This document shows, piece by piece, positions 53,473-63,013 of a DNA stretch of 64,000 nucleotides. The notes beneath the pieces are model-generated. The model was not told the DNA's origin. It ran no database searches and saw only the letters and a list, made by a program, of their open reading frames with translations. The translations under genes and the position numbers were made by a program. Each line of letters begins with the position of its first letter. The first letter of the stretch is position 1. The DNA lies in assembly GCF_008632955.1 (NCBI RefSeq), contig NZ_CP043959.1, positions 3,472,001 to 3,536,000 on the forward strand, written 5' to 3'. This DNA comes from Streptomyces tendae (lineage in GTDB: Bacteria > Actinomycetota > Actinomycetes > Streptomycetales > Streptomycetaceae).

Positions 53473-53895
53473 GTGCCTACTCTTCCCTGGGTCACGCCGA
53501 ACCCGGCCCGGCCCGACACCCGTGCCTTCGTCATGGCCTCCCGTTTCGAGGTGCGCTCGCTGAAGGACGTCCCCCGGTTCTTCTGGAAGTCCCTCGCCGC
53601 CTGGGGCCAGGTCCGCAAGGCGCCCGGCGCGCTCGGCGCCTCCCTGGTGGCCCAGCCGCTCGGGCGGACCTTCTACACGCTGTCCGCCTGGGAGAGCCGC
53701 GAGGCGCTCTACACCTACGCCAGGACCGAGCCGCACAAGAGCATCATGGGCGGCCTGCGGGAGACCATGCGCGTCTCGACGTTCACCTTCTGGGAGGTGC
53801 CCGTCAGCGGTCTGCCGATCGACTGGAAGGACGCCAAGCGCCGCATCGAGGACCAGGCCCGGGTGAACGCCGAAGGTCACGGCGCCGGCCACTGA
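53473..53895 (+). CDS. Small conserved protein of unknown function (possible dimeric alpha-beta barrel/DUF3291-like)
   Basis: 140 residues from GTG 53473, preceded by GGAGG at 10 bases. The sequence ASRFEVRSLKDVPRFFWKSL, RTFYTLSAWESREALYTYA and EPHKSIMGGLRETM has the look of a ferredoxin-like alpha-beta barrel (antibiotic-monooxygenase/spheroidene-monooxygenase-like), but I do not recognise a specific family member. Control by the divergent MerR is likely. It may mark the right edge of the cluster. Confidence 0.7.
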   Translation: MPTLPWVTPNPARPDTRAFVMASRFEVRSLKDVPRFFWKSLAAWGQVRKAPGALGASLVAQPLGRTFYTLSAWESREALYTYARTEPHKSIMGGLRETMRVSTFTFWEVPVSGLPIDWKDAKRRIEDQARVNAEGHGAGH

Positions 53896-54318
53896 GCTCC
53901 CGGTCCGAGGCCACCCCCGCCCTCGGACCGGGTCCGCACCTGCCAGGGGAAGCGCGGTGGGAGTCACCGCCCGGAAGCGGTGACTCCCACGCGTTTGTGC
54001 CCGCGCCCGGCAGGCGGCCTCACGATCCCGTGCCGGACCGCCGCGCCCCGTGACCGCCGCGCGCCGCCCTCTCACCGCGCCGGACGCGTCGTACGGCCCG
54101 CACGGCACACGCACGCCGCCGCCCACCCCCCGGCTCCCTGACGGGGCGGGCTTCCGGATCCAGGGAGGCCGCCCTTCCCACCCGCGCGGGGGGCGGGCCC
54201 CGACGCCCCGGGTGCGGCGGTTCGCGGGTGGCGGGAGAGGGGAGTTACACCGGAGGTCCCCGTCCTGTCGGCGGAACCGCCGTCCGGCAGCCGACCGGCC
54301 ACACCCATGGAGCGCCGC
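53896..54318. other. Intergenic region before the GH38 gene (423 bp)
   Basis: Contains the terminator at 53957-53990; otherwise G+C-rich sequence in which I see no gene. This is a plausible right boundary of the biosynthetic locus. Confidence 0.5.
53957..53990 (+). terminator. Strong hairpin terminator
   Basis: Perfect 14-bp stem GTGGGAGTCACCGC/GCGGTGACTCCCAC with a 6-base loop, 62 bases after the small-protein stop, followed by GCGTTTGTG (short T run). Best terminator in the window. Confidence 0.75.
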
Positions 54319-57300
54319 ATGCATGACGACCGCACCCTGGTCGAGGCCCGCCTCAGGCGTGTGCTCGACGAGCGCATCCGTCCCGCCGTGTACCCCGAGT
54401 CCGTGCCCCTTGACGCGGCGGTGTGGCACGCGCCGGGGGAGCCGGTGCCGGTCGCCGAGGGGCTGGCCGCCGACGTCGAGCCGGTGACCGTCGGCACCCG
54501 CTGGGGAGCCCCCTGGGGCACCAGCTGGTTCCGGGTGACCGGGACCGTGCCCGAGGCGTGGGCCGGCCGGACCGTCGAGGCGCTCCTCGACCTCGGCTTC
54601 GACGAGAACATGCCCGGCTTCCAGTGCGAGGGCCTGGTCTACCGCCCCGACGGCACCCCCGTGAAGGGCCTCAACCCCCGCAACCAGTGGGTGCGGATCG
54701 GGGCGCCCGTCCAGGGCGGGGAGGAGGTGCGCCTGCACATCGAGGCCGCCTCCAACCCCGTGATCATGGGCCACCGCCCCTTCGCACCGACACCGCTCGG
54801 CGACCGGGAGACCGCGGGCGGCGCACCGCAGTACACCCTGGCCCGCATGGACCTCGCCGTCCTCGACGAGACCGTGTGGCACCTGGTGACGGACCTCGAG
54901 GTGCTCGGCGAACTGATGGCCGAGCTGCCGGTCGACTCGCCCCGCCGCTGGGACATCCTCCGCGCCGTCGAACGCGCCCTGGACGCGGTCGACCTCCAGG
55001 ACGTCAACGGCACGGCCCGGCAAGCCCGTTCGCAGCTCACCGACGTGCTGGCCGCACCCGCCGTCCCGTCCGCGCACCACATCGGCGCGGTCGGGCACGC
55101 CCACATCGACTCCGCCTGGCTGTGGCCGCTGCGCGAGACCGTGCGCAAGGTCGCCCGCACCGCCGCCAGCATGACCGCCCTCCTCGACGACGAGCCGGAC
55201 TTCGTCTTCGCCATGTCGCAGGCCCAGCAGTGGGCCTGGGTGAAGGACCACCGGCCCGAGGTGTGGGCGCGGGTGAAGAAGGCGGTGGCGGACGGGCGGT
55301 TCGTCCCCGCCGGCGGCATGTGGGTGGAGTCCGACACCAACATGCCCGGATCGGAGGCGATGGCCCGGCAGTTCGTGCACGGGAAGCGGTTCTTCCTCGA
55401 CGAGTTCGGCGTCGAGAACGACGAGGCGTGGCTGCCGGACACCTTCGGCTTCGCCGCCGGACTGCCGCAGATCATCAAGGCGGCCGGCTCCTCGTACCTG
55501 CTCACGCAGAAGATCTCCTGGTCCCGCACCAACAGCTTCCCGCACCACACCTTCCGCTGGGAGGGCATCGACGGCACCCGCGTCTTCACCCACTTCCCGC
55601 CCGTCGACACATACAACTGCTCCATGCACGGCGCCGAGATCGCCCACGCCGTACGCAACTTCAAGGACAAGGGGGCCGCCCGGCACTCCCTCGCGCCGAC
55701 CGGCTGGGGCGACGGGGGCGGCGGCACCACCCGCGAGATGGTCGCCAAGGCCGCCCGGCTGCGCGACCTGGAGGGGTCGGCCACCGTGACCTGGGAGACC
55801 CCCTCCGCGTTCTTCGCGAAGGCCGAGGCGGAGAACCCCGAACCGCCCGTGTGGGTCGGCGAGCTGTACCTGGAACTGCACCGTGCCACCCTCACCAGCC
55901 AGGCCGGCACCAAGCAGGGCAACCGGCGCAGCGAGCACCTGCTCCGGGAGGCCGAGCTGTGGGCGGCCACCGCCGCCGTGCGCACCGGCTTCCCCTACCC
56001 GTACGAGCACCTGGACCGGATCTGGAAGACGGTGCTGCTGCACCAGTTCCACGACATCCTGCCCGGCTCCTCCATCGCCTGGGTGCACCGCGAGGCCCGC
56101 GCCACCTACGCCCGGATCGCGGACGAGCTGAACGGCATCGTCGACGCCGCCCAGCGCGCCCTGGCCGGCGAGGGCACGCTCCCGCTGGTGTTCAACGCGG
56201 CCCCGCACCCCCGCGCCGGTGTCCCGGCGGGCGGCGCGCGCCCGGCCGAGGCCACGGGCCGGACGACCCGCGAGGACCGTCCCGGCGGCGGACACGTCCT
56301 GGACAACGGTCTGCTCCGGGTCGCCGTCGACGCCCGCGGCCTGGTGGACTCCGTCCACGACCTGGAGGCCGACCGCGAAACCGTCGCCCCCGGACGGCCC
56401 GGCAACCTGCTCCAGCTCCACCACGACCTGCCGAACATGTGGGACGCGTGGGACGTGGACGCGTTCTACCGCAACACCGTCACCGACCTGACCGACGCGG
56501 ACGAGGTCACCGCCGGTACGGACGGCGCCTCGGTGCGCGTCCGGCGCTCCTTCGGCGACTCCCGGGTGACGCAGGTGCTCTCGCTGCCGCCGGGGGAGAA
56601 GCGCCTGGTGGTGGACACCGAGGCCGACTGGCACGAGACGGAGAAGTTCCTCAAGCTCGCCTTCCCCCTCGACCTGCACGCCGACCGCTACGCCTCCGAG
56701 ACGCAGTTCGGGCACTTCCACCGCCCGACCCACACCAACACCTCCTGGGAGGCCGCCAGGTTCGAGGCGTGCAACCACCGCTTCGTCCACCTCCAGGAGC
56801 CGGACTGGGGAGTCGCGGTCGTCAACGACGGCACGTACGGCCACGACGTGACGCGCACGGTCCGCAGCGACGGCGGCACCACCACCACGGTCCGGGTCTC
56901 CCTGCTGCGCGCCCCGCGCTTCCCCGACCCGGAGACCGACCAGGGCCTGCACCGCTTCCGGCACGCGCTGGTCCCCGGGGCGTCCGTCGGGGACGCGGTG
57001 CGCGAGGGCTGGCGCATCAACCTGCCCGAGCGGCGGCTCACCGGCGCCGGCGAGGTGGCGCCCCTGGTGACCGTCGACCGGGACTCCGTCGTGGTCACGG
57101 CGGTGAAGCTGGCCGACGACGGCAGCGGTGACGTCGTGGTCCGCTTCCACGAGGCGCACGGCGCCCGCGCCCGGGTCACGCTCACCGCCGGCTTCGCGGT
57201 CGCCCGCGCGGGCGCCACCGACCTGCTGGAACGCCCCCTCGCGGACACGCCCCCGCCCGCCGTGGAGGAGGGGCGGATCACCGTGCGGCTGCGGCCGTTC

Positions 57301-57333
57301 CAGCTGACGACCCTGCGGCTGAAGCGCGCCTGA
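54319..57333 (+). CDS. GH38 alpha-mannosidase
   Basis: Glycoside hydrolase of about 1004 residues. Family 38 signatures: GHAHIDSAWLWPLRET (zinc and catalytic region), GGMWVESDTNMPGSEAMARQ, AWLPDTFGFAAGLPQI and HQFHDILPGSSIAWVHREA. C-terminal beta domains follow from about residue 620. No signal peptide is visible, so it is probably cytoplasmic. The second ATG (54319) is preferred over 54307 because GGAG lies 6 bases before it. It releases alpha-mannose residues and is unrelated to the cluster to the left. Confidence 0.93.
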   Translation: MHDDRTLVEARLRRVLDERIRPAVYPESVPLDAAVWHAPGEPVPVAEGLAADVEPVTVGTRWGAPWGTSWFRVTGTVPEAWAGRTVEALLDLGFDENMPGFQCEGLVYRPDGTPVKGLNPRNQWVRIGAPVQGGEEVRLHIEAASNPVIMGHRPFAPTPLGDRETAGGAPQYTLARMDLAVLDETVWHLVTDLEVLGELMAELPVDSPRRWDILRAVERALDAVDLQDVNGTARQARSQLTDVLAAPAVPSAHHIGAVGHAHIDSAWLWPLRETVRKVARTAASMTALLDDEPDFVFAMSQAQQWAWVKDHRPEVWARVKKAVADGRFVPAGGMWVESDTNMPGSEAMARQFVHGKRFFLDEFGVENDEAWLPDTFGFAAGLPQIIKAAGSSYLLTQKISWSRTNSFPHHTFRWEGIDGTRVFTHFPPVDTYNCSMHGAEIAHAVRNFKDKGAARHSLAPTGWGDGGGGTTREMVAKAARLRDLEGSATVTWETPSAFFAKAEAENPEPPVWVGELYLELHRATLTSQAGTKQGNRRSEHLLREAELWAATAAVRTGFPYPYEHLDRIWKTVLLHQFHDILPGSSIAWVHREARATYARIADELNGIVDAAQRALAGEGTLPLVFNAAPHPRAGVPAGGARPAEATGRTTREDRPGGGHVLDNGLLRVAVDARGLVDSVHDLEADRETVAPGRPGNLLQLHHDLPNMWDAWDVDAFYRNTVTDLTDADEVTAGTDGASVRVRRSFGDSRVTQVLSLPPGEKRLVVDTEADWHETEKFLKLAFPLDLHADRYASETQFGHFHRPTHTNTSWEAARFEACNHRFVHLQEPDWGVAVVNDGTYGHDVTRTVRSDGGTTTTVRVSLLRAPRFPDPETDQGLHRFRHALVPGASVGDAVREGWRINLPERRLTGAGEVAPLVTVDRDSVVVTAVKLADDGSGDVVVRFHEAHGARARVTLTAGFAVARAGATDLLERPLADTPPPAVEEGRITVRLRPFQLTTLRLKRA

Positions 57334-57400
57334 CCCGGCGCCGTATGCTCGGCGGCACCCCGTCCCGGCGAACCACCCGTACGACAAGGAGCAGCTCGGC

Positions 57401-58384
57401 ATGAGCGACCTCGGAGCCCCCAGGGAACTCGGCCGCAGCGGCGTCGAGATCACCCCGCTGGCCCTCGGCACGGCCGGCATCGGCAACCTGTACACCGAGG
57501 TCGCCGAGGAGGACGCGTACGCGACGGTGCGCGCCGCGCTGGAGCGTGGCATCCGCTCCTTCGACACCGCCCCGCACTACGGACTCGGTCTCGCCGAGCG
57601 CCGGCTGGGCGCCGCCCTGCGGGACCTGCCCCGCGACGCGTACACCGTGTCCACCAAGGTGGGCCGCCGCCTCGAACCGTCCGACGCGGGCGGCGACGAC
57701 CTGGCCAACGCGTTCGCCGTGCCCGCCACCCACCGCAGGGTCTGGGACTTCGGCGCCGACGGCGTGCGCCGCTCCCTGGAGGCGAGCCTGGAACGCCTCG
57801 GCCTGGACCGCGTGGACGTCGTCTACCTGCACGACCCCGACGACCACGAGGAACAGGCGTTCCGCGAGGGCTACCCCGCGCTGGAGAAGCTCCGCTCCGA
57901 GGGCGTCGTCCGGGCCATCGGCGCCGGCATGAACCAGACCGCGATGCTCACCCGCTTCGTCCGCGACACCGACGTCGACGTGGTGCTGTGCGCCGGCCGC
58001 CATACCCTGCTCGACGCCTCCGCCTCCGCCGACCTGCTGCCCGCCGCCCTGGAACGCGGTGTCTCCGTCGTGGTCGGCGGCGCCTTCAACTCCGGCCTGC
58101 TCGCCGACCCGCGGCCCGGAGCCACCTACGACTACGCGGCCGCCCCCGCCGCCCTGCTCGAACGAGCCCTGCGGATCAAGGAGACCGCCGAGCGGCACGG
58201 CACCTCGTTGCGCGCCGCCGCCCTGGCCCACTGCGCCGCGCACCCGGCGGTCGCCGGTGTCCTGGTCGGCGCCCGTTCGGCCGCCGAGGTCCACGACAGC
58301 GCCGACCGGTTCACGGAGACCGTCCCCGCCGCCCTCTGGGACGAGCTGCGCGAGAGCGGCCTGCTGCCGTCGGCCCCGGCCTAG
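57401..58384 (+). CDS. Aldo/keto reductase (sugar dehydrogenase-like)
   Basis: About 327 residues, ATG 57401 after AAGGAG. AKR tetrad visible: FDTAPHYGLGLAERRLG (Asp, Tyr), STKVGRRL (Lys) and VVYLHDPDDHE (His). It resembles the L-fucose/D-threo-aldose 1-dehydrogenase branch. It follows the alpha-mannosidase by 68 bp in the same direction, so a carbohydrate role is likely. Its TAG stop shares the palindrome CTAG with the stop of the convergent neighbour. Confidence 0.9.
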   Translation: MSDLGAPRELGRSGVEITPLALGTAGIGNLYTEVAEEDAYATVRAALERGIRSFDTAPHYGLGLAERRLGAALRDLPRDAYTVSTKVGRRLEPSDAGGDDLANAFAVPATHRRVWDFGADGVRRSLEASLERLGLDRVDVVYLHDPDDHEEQAFREGYPALEKLRSEGVVRAIGAGMNQTAMLTRFVRDTDVDVVLCAGRHTLLDASASADLLPAALERGVSVVVGGAFNSGLLADPRPGATYDYAAAPAALLERALRIKETAERHGTSLRAAALAHCAAHPAVAGVLVGARSAAEVHDSADRFTETVPAALWDELRESGLLPSAPA

Positions 58385-59802
58385 GTCTTCCGCGCGGGCC
58401 CGGCCAGCCGGGTCGGCGGCAGGAACTCGCGGACGTACGTCCGCTCCCAGCAGGCGCCCGTCTCGCGCAGCTCGCGCCAGGTGGTGAAGCGGTAGCGGAA
58501 CAGGCGGGCGCGGATGTGGCGCGGCGGCTCGTCCGGGGGGAACGGGGAGCGGCGCAGCAGCCGCAGGGTGTCCCGGTCGTTCTCCAGCAGGCGCTCCACC
58601 AGCGCGCCGAACCACGGACCGGCGTACGCGGGGGACAGGGCGGCGAACCACATCAGCCAGTCGAGCCGCAGGTGGTACGGGGCGAACTGGCGTGGCCAGC
58701 GGCGGGGGTCGCCCGGCTTGCCCTTGAACTCGTACTCGCGCCAGTCGGAGTCCCGCCGCGGCACCTCGTCGGACGTGCCCTCGACGACGACCTCGTGGCG
58801 GACCCGGCCGACGGTGCCGAACGCCCCGTAGGTGTTGACCAGGTGCAGCGGGTCGAACGAGCGGTTCATCACCTGGCGGCGGGACAGCATGTTGCGCACC
58901 GGCCGGCCGCTGAGGCCCAGCAGGAGCGCGGACACCGCGAGCACGACCACCACGTACCAGAGCGGGGCGTCGTCCACCGCCGGCGGATCGGACGGCAGGG
59001 ACAGCACCGGCAGGGCCAGTACGACGGTGACCCAGTTCAGCCAGGCGAAGTTGCCGGACAGCACCAGCCACAGCTGGGTGACGATCATCAGCGCGGCGGC
59101 CACCGAGGCGACCGGCTGCGGCGCGAACAGCAGGAACGGCACCACCAGCTGGGTGACGTGGTTGGCCGCCACCTCGACGCGGTGCAGCGGCTTCGGCAGA
59201 CGGTGGAAGAACCAGCTCAGCGGCCCCGGCATCGGCTGCGTCTCGTGGTGGTGGTCCAGACAGGTCAGCCGGCGCCAGCACTCGTCACCGCGCATCTTGA
59301 TCAGCCCGGCCCCGAACTCCACCCGGAACAGCACCCACCGCAGCAGGAACAGCACGACCACCGGCGGCGCCACCTCGTCGTTCCCCAGCAGGACGGCGAG
59401 GAACCCCACCTCCAGCAGCAGCGACTCCCAGCCGAAGGCGTACCAGGTCTGCCCCACGTTGACGATCGACAGATACAGCGCCCACGGCACCAGCCACAGC
59501 AGCATCGCCGCCCACAGCGGGACCAGCGCGTCCGCCCCCGCCAGCAGGGCAGCCGACACCGCGCACCCCGCCCAGGCGCAGCCGGCGAAAAAGCGGTCGG
59601 AGTAGTGCCAGTGGAAGAGGCTGGGCGAGCGGCGCAGCGGCACCCGCTCCACGAAACGCGGCACCGGCAGCATGCCCCGCTCCCCGATCAGCGCGCGGAA
59701 CTGCAGCGCCGCCGTCACGAACGCGACCAGGTACAGGGCGGCCAGCCCCTTCTGGAACACCAGCCGGCTCAGCCAGTAGTCGGACGCGCCGAACCACTCC
59801 AC
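58381..59802 (-). CDS. Lipase maturation factor family membrane protein
   Basis: About 473 residues with multiple membrane segments in the N-terminal two thirds (e.g. GLAALYLVAFVTAALQF, VAAALMIVTQLWLVLSG, LWYVVVVLAVSALLLGL) and a conserved soluble tail (RQFAPYHLRLDWLMWFAALS). This matches the bacterial LMF1/LMF2-like family, whose bacterial function is not established. GTG 59802 is chosen, with AGGAAGGAGC just upstream; a longer frame to 60018 lacks a good start. It overlaps the aldo/keto reductase stop by 4 bp, tail to tail. Confidence 0.88.
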   Translation of the reverse strand: MEWFGASDYWLSRLVFQKGLAALYLVAFVTAALQFRALIGERGMLPVPRFVERVPLRRSPSLFHWHYSDRFFAGCAWAGCAVSAALLAGADALVPLWAAMLLWLVPWALYLSIVNVGQTWYAFGWESLLLEVGFLAVLLGNDEVAPPVVVLFLLRWVLFRVEFGAGLIKMRGDECWRRLTCLDHHHETQPMPGPLSWFFHRLPKPLHRVEVAANHVTQLVVPFLLFAPQPVASVAAALMIVTQLWLVLSGNFAWLNWVTVVLALPVLSLPSDPPAVDDAPLWYVVVVLAVSALLLGLSGRPVRNMLSRRQVMNRSFDPLHLVNTYGAFGTVGRVRHEVVVEGTSDEVPRRDSDWREYEFKGKPGDPRRWPRQFAPYHLRLDWLMWFAALSPAYAGPWFGALVERLLENDRDTLRLLRRSPFPPDEPPRHIRARLFRYRFTTWRELRETGACWERTYVREFLPPTRLAGPARKT

Positions 59803-59987
59803 GTCCGCACGCTCCTTCCTCCGCCGCCCGCCGGACCCTTTCAGACACCGGGCCGGCGTCCGGTCCCGGCCGCTTGTCGCTCCGTACTCCGTGTGACTTC
59901 CCGGGTACCACCGGGCGGCGCGGGATACCCGTGACGCGAGGTGCCCCAGCGGTCGAAGAATCGTCCGAACCCTGGCAAGGTGGGCCC

Positions 59988-62102
59988 ATGGCTGATCGGG
60001 GAGCGAGCCCCCTGTCACTCCCGGACGACTGGCCGGAACACCCGGATCCGATCCTGGCGCTCAACCGCATGGGCAGTTTCGACTGGGACCTGGACGCCGG
60101 GGTGATGCAGATGGACGCCCAGGCGCACGAGATCTTCGACGTGCGCCCCGACGAGTACGACGACCGCCCGGAGACCCTGGGCATGCGGGTCCCGCCCGAC
60201 GAGGCGCGTCGCCTGGACACCGTCGTCACACAGGCACTCAAGACCGGCCAGGAGAACTACGGCGCCTACTTCCGCCTCCGCCGCCGGGACGGCTCCCTGC
60301 GCTGGACCCACACCCAGGGCTACATCCGGCGGGACGCGTCCGGCCGGCCCCACCGCATCATCGGCATCGTCCGCGACGCCACCCAGGAGCTGCGGGACAG
60401 CGAGGGCCGGCGTGAGCAGGCCCTCCAGGAGAGTCTGCGCCGCCAGCAGACCAACGTGGTCCAGCTGACCACCGCCGCCCTCGCCCACGCGCGGACCGTG
60501 CAGGACGTCATCGACGTCCTCAAGGACACCCACGGCCTCACCCATCTGGGCGCCACCAGTCTGGTGATGGGACTGGTCGAGGCCGGCCGGATCCGGCTCA
60601 TCGCGGAAGGGCCCGCGGGCAGCTTCGTCCCCGGCACCGAACTCACCCGGATCGACGAGCGGTACCCGATGAGTGAGGCGGTGCGCACCCTCAGCCCCCG
60701 CTTCATCGAGTCGCCGGAGGAGTTCGCCGAGCGCTACCCGGAGCTGTGGCAGGGCATCACCGGGCTGAAGATCACCTCGGCCGCCTATCTGCCGCTCATC
60801 GTGCAGGCCCGCCCCATCGGCGCGATGGGCCTGCTCTACAGCGACCGGCGCGGCTTCTCCGCCGAGGAGCGCAACATCCTCGTCGCCCTCGGCAGCAGCA
60901 TCTCCCAGAGCCTGCAGCGCGCGATGTTCTACGAGCAGGAGATGGACCTCGCCCAGGGGCTGCAGCAGGCCATGCTGCCCCGCACCATCCCCAGCGTGCA
61001 CGGCGCCGACCTCGCGGTGCGCTACCGCGCCGCCTCCTTCGGCGGCAGCTTCGGCCGGGACATCGGCGGCGACTGGTACGACCTGATCCCGCTGCCCGGC
61101 GGCAACCCGACCGGCGGCGGCCGGGTCGGCGCCGTCATCGGGGACGTCCAGGGCCACGACACGCACGCCGCCGCCGTCATGGGACAGCTGCGCATCGTGC
61201 TGCGCGCCTACGCCGCCGAGGGGCACCCGCCGGCCACCGTGATGGCCCGCGCCTCCGTCTTCCTGCACGAACTCGACACCGACCGCTCGGCGACCTGCCT
61301 GTACGCCGAGGTGGACCTGTCCACCGGGGTGCTCCAGGTGGTGCGGGCCGGCCACCTCGACCCCATGGTGCGGCGCGCCGACGGCACCTGCCGGCGGGTG
61401 TCGGTCCCCGGCGGGCTGCCCCTTGGCCTGTCCGCCGAGTTCGGCGGCCTGGACTACCCCGTCGGGACGATAGAGCTGGAACCGGGCGACACCCTGGTGC
61501 TGTGCACCGACGGGCTGGTCGAACAGCCCGGCGCCGACCTCGACGACGGCGTGGAGACCCTCGCCGCGCTGATCGCCGTCGGTCCCGACGACGTGCGCGA
61601 CCTCGCCGACCGGCTCATCGACGTCGCCGAGGAACGCCGCGGTGACGACGACGTGGCGCTGCTCCTGCTGCGCCGCCGCGAACCGGACGGGCCGCGCTCC
61701 GCCGGGCGGCTCAAGCAGGTGGTGCCGCCGGGCGACCCGCAGGCGCTGTCCGACACCCGCAGCATGATCCGTACCGCGGCCGGTGCGTGGGGGGCCCGGG
61801 ACCGGGCGGACGAGATCGAGCTGGTCGCCGACGAGATGATCACCAACGTGCTGATGCACACGGAGGGGTCCGCGACCGTGATCCTCAGCGTGCTCGACGG
61901 CACCGAGCGGCGCCTGCGGGTCGAGGTCGAGGACTCCTCCAGCGCCCTGCCGCGCCGCCGTGAGGCGGGGGAGTCGGGTGTCTCGGGACGGGGACTGCTG
62001 CTGGTCGAGACGCTGACCGACGTGTGGGGCGTGGAGGCGCGTGGTGGCGGCAAGTGCGTGTGGAGCGAGTTCGTGGTGCCGAAGGAACCCGGCACGGGCT
62101 GA
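59988..62102 (+). CDS. PAS-GAF-SpoIIE (PP2C)-HATPase regulatory phosphatase
   Basis: About 704 residues. Order: PAS (about 25-140, FRLRRRDGSLRWTHTQGYIR), GAF (about 150-320, GAMGLLYSDRRGFSAEERN), SpoIIE/PP2C phosphatase (about 340-560, RDIGGDWYDLIPLPGG, VIGDVQGHDTHAAAVMGQ, LVLCTDGLVEQ, RGDDDVALLLL) and a C-terminal RsbW-like HATPase (LVADEMITNVLMHTEG). This suggests a sensor controlling anti-sigma antagonists, common and multi-copy in Streptomyces. ATG 59988 starts just before the PAS region. The partner anti-anti-sigma factor is not in the window. Confidence 0.93.
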   Translation: MADRGASPLSLPDDWPEHPDPILALNRMGSFDWDLDAGVMQMDAQAHEIFDVRPDEYDDRPETLGMRVPPDEARRLDTVVTQALKTGQENYGAYFRLRRRDGSLRWTHTQGYIRRDASGRPHRIIGIVRDATQELRDSEGRREQALQESLRRQQTNVVQLTTAALAHARTVQDVIDVLKDTHGLTHLGATSLVMGLVEAGRIRLIAEGPAGSFVPGTELTRIDERYPMSEAVRTLSPRFIESPEEFAERYPELWQGITGLKITSAAYLPLIVQARPIGAMGLLYSDRRGFSAEERNILVALGSSISQSLQRAMFYEQEMDLAQGLQQAMLPRTIPSVHGADLAVRYRAASFGGSFGRDIGGDWYDLIPLPGGNPTGGGRVGAVIGDVQGHDTHAAAVMGQLRIVLRAYAAEGHPPATVMARASVFLHELDTDRSATCLYAEVDLSTGVLQVVRAGHLDPMVRRADGTCRRVSVPGGLPLGLSAEFGGLDYPVGTIELEPGDTLVLCTDGLVEQPGADLDDGVETLAALIAVGPDDVRDLADRLIDVAEERRGDDDVALLLLRRREPDGPRSAGRLKQVVPPGDPQALSDTRSMIRTAAGAWGARDRADEIELVADEMITNVLMHTEGSATVILSVLDGTERRLRVEVEDSSSALPRRREAGESGVSGRGLLLVETLTDVWGVEARGGGKCVWSEFVVPKEPGTG

Positions 62103-62133
62103 GGACGCGGACCGCCGGTGGCACTCTTGACGC

Positions 62134-62997
62134 ATGCCGGAACTCCCCGAGGTCGAGGCGCTCAAGGACTTCCTCACCGAGCACCTGACCGGCCACGAGA
62201 TCGTCCGGGCGCTGCCCGTGGCGATCAGCGTCCTGAAGACCTACGATCCGCCGCTCACCGCCCTCGAGGGCCGCGAGGTCACCGCCGTGCGGCGCTACGG
62301 CAAGTTCCTCGCCATGGCGACGGACGGCGGCCCGCACCTCGTCACCCATCTGGCGCGCGCGGGCTGGCTGCACTGGCGCGACCCGCTGCCCAGCGGACCG
62401 CCCCGCCCCGGCAAGGGGCCGCTGGCGCTGCGGGTCGCCCTGGAGACCGGCGCCGGCTTCGACCTGACGGAGGCCGGCACGCAGAAGCGGCTCGCCGTGT
62501 ACGTCGTGGCGGACCCCGCCGAGGTCCCGGGCGTCGCGCGGCTCGGGCCGGACCCGCTGGCCGACGACTTCGACGAACGGCGGCTGGCGGAGCTGCTGTC
62601 CGGGGAGCGCCGCCGGCTCAAGGGCGCCCTGCGGGACCAGAGCCTGATCGCGGGCGTCGGCAACGCCTACAGCGACGAGATCCTGCACGCGGCCCGTATG
62701 TCCCCGTTCAAGCTGGCCTCCTCGCTCACCCCGGAGGAGACCACCCGGCTGTACGAGGCCCTGCGCTCCACCCTCACCGACGCGGTCGAACGCTCGCGCG
62801 GGCTGGCGGCGGGCCGGCTGAAGGCGGAGAAGAAGACCGGTCTGCGGGTGCACGGCCGTACCGGCGAGCCGTGTCCGGTGTGCGGGGACACGATCCGCGA
62901 GGTGTCGTTCAGCGACTCCTCGCTGCAGTACTGCCCCACCTGCCAGACGGGCGGCAGGCCGCTGGCGGACCGGAGGCTGTCCCGGCTGCTGAAGTGA
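62134..62997 (+). CDS. Fpg/Nei-family DNA glycosylase
   Basis: About 287 residues beginning MPELPEVEALK: Pro2 is the Schiff-base nucleophile and Glu3 is catalytic. The helix-two-turn-helix region reads LIAGVGNAYSDEILHAARMSP. A C-terminal zinc finger is complete: CPVCGDTIREV...CPTCQ. It excises oxidised bases with beta,delta-elimination. It is 31 bp downstream of the SpoIIE gene and may be co-transcribed with it. Confidence 0.94.
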   Translation: MPELPEVEALKDFLTEHLTGHEIVRALPVAISVLKTYDPPLTALEGREVTAVRRYGKFLAMATDGGPHLVTHLARAGWLHWRDPLPSGPPRPGKGPLALRVALETGAGFDLTEAGTQKRLAVYVVADPAEVPGVARLGPDPLADDFDERRLAELLSGERRRLKGALRDQSLIAGVGNAYSDEILHAARMSPFKLASSLTPEETTRLYEALRSTLTDAVERSRGLAAGRLKAEKKTGLRVHGRTGEPCPVCGDTIREVSFSDSSLQYCPTCQTGGRPLADRRLSRLLK

Positions 62998-63013
62998 GCC
63001 CGGACGGTCGGGA

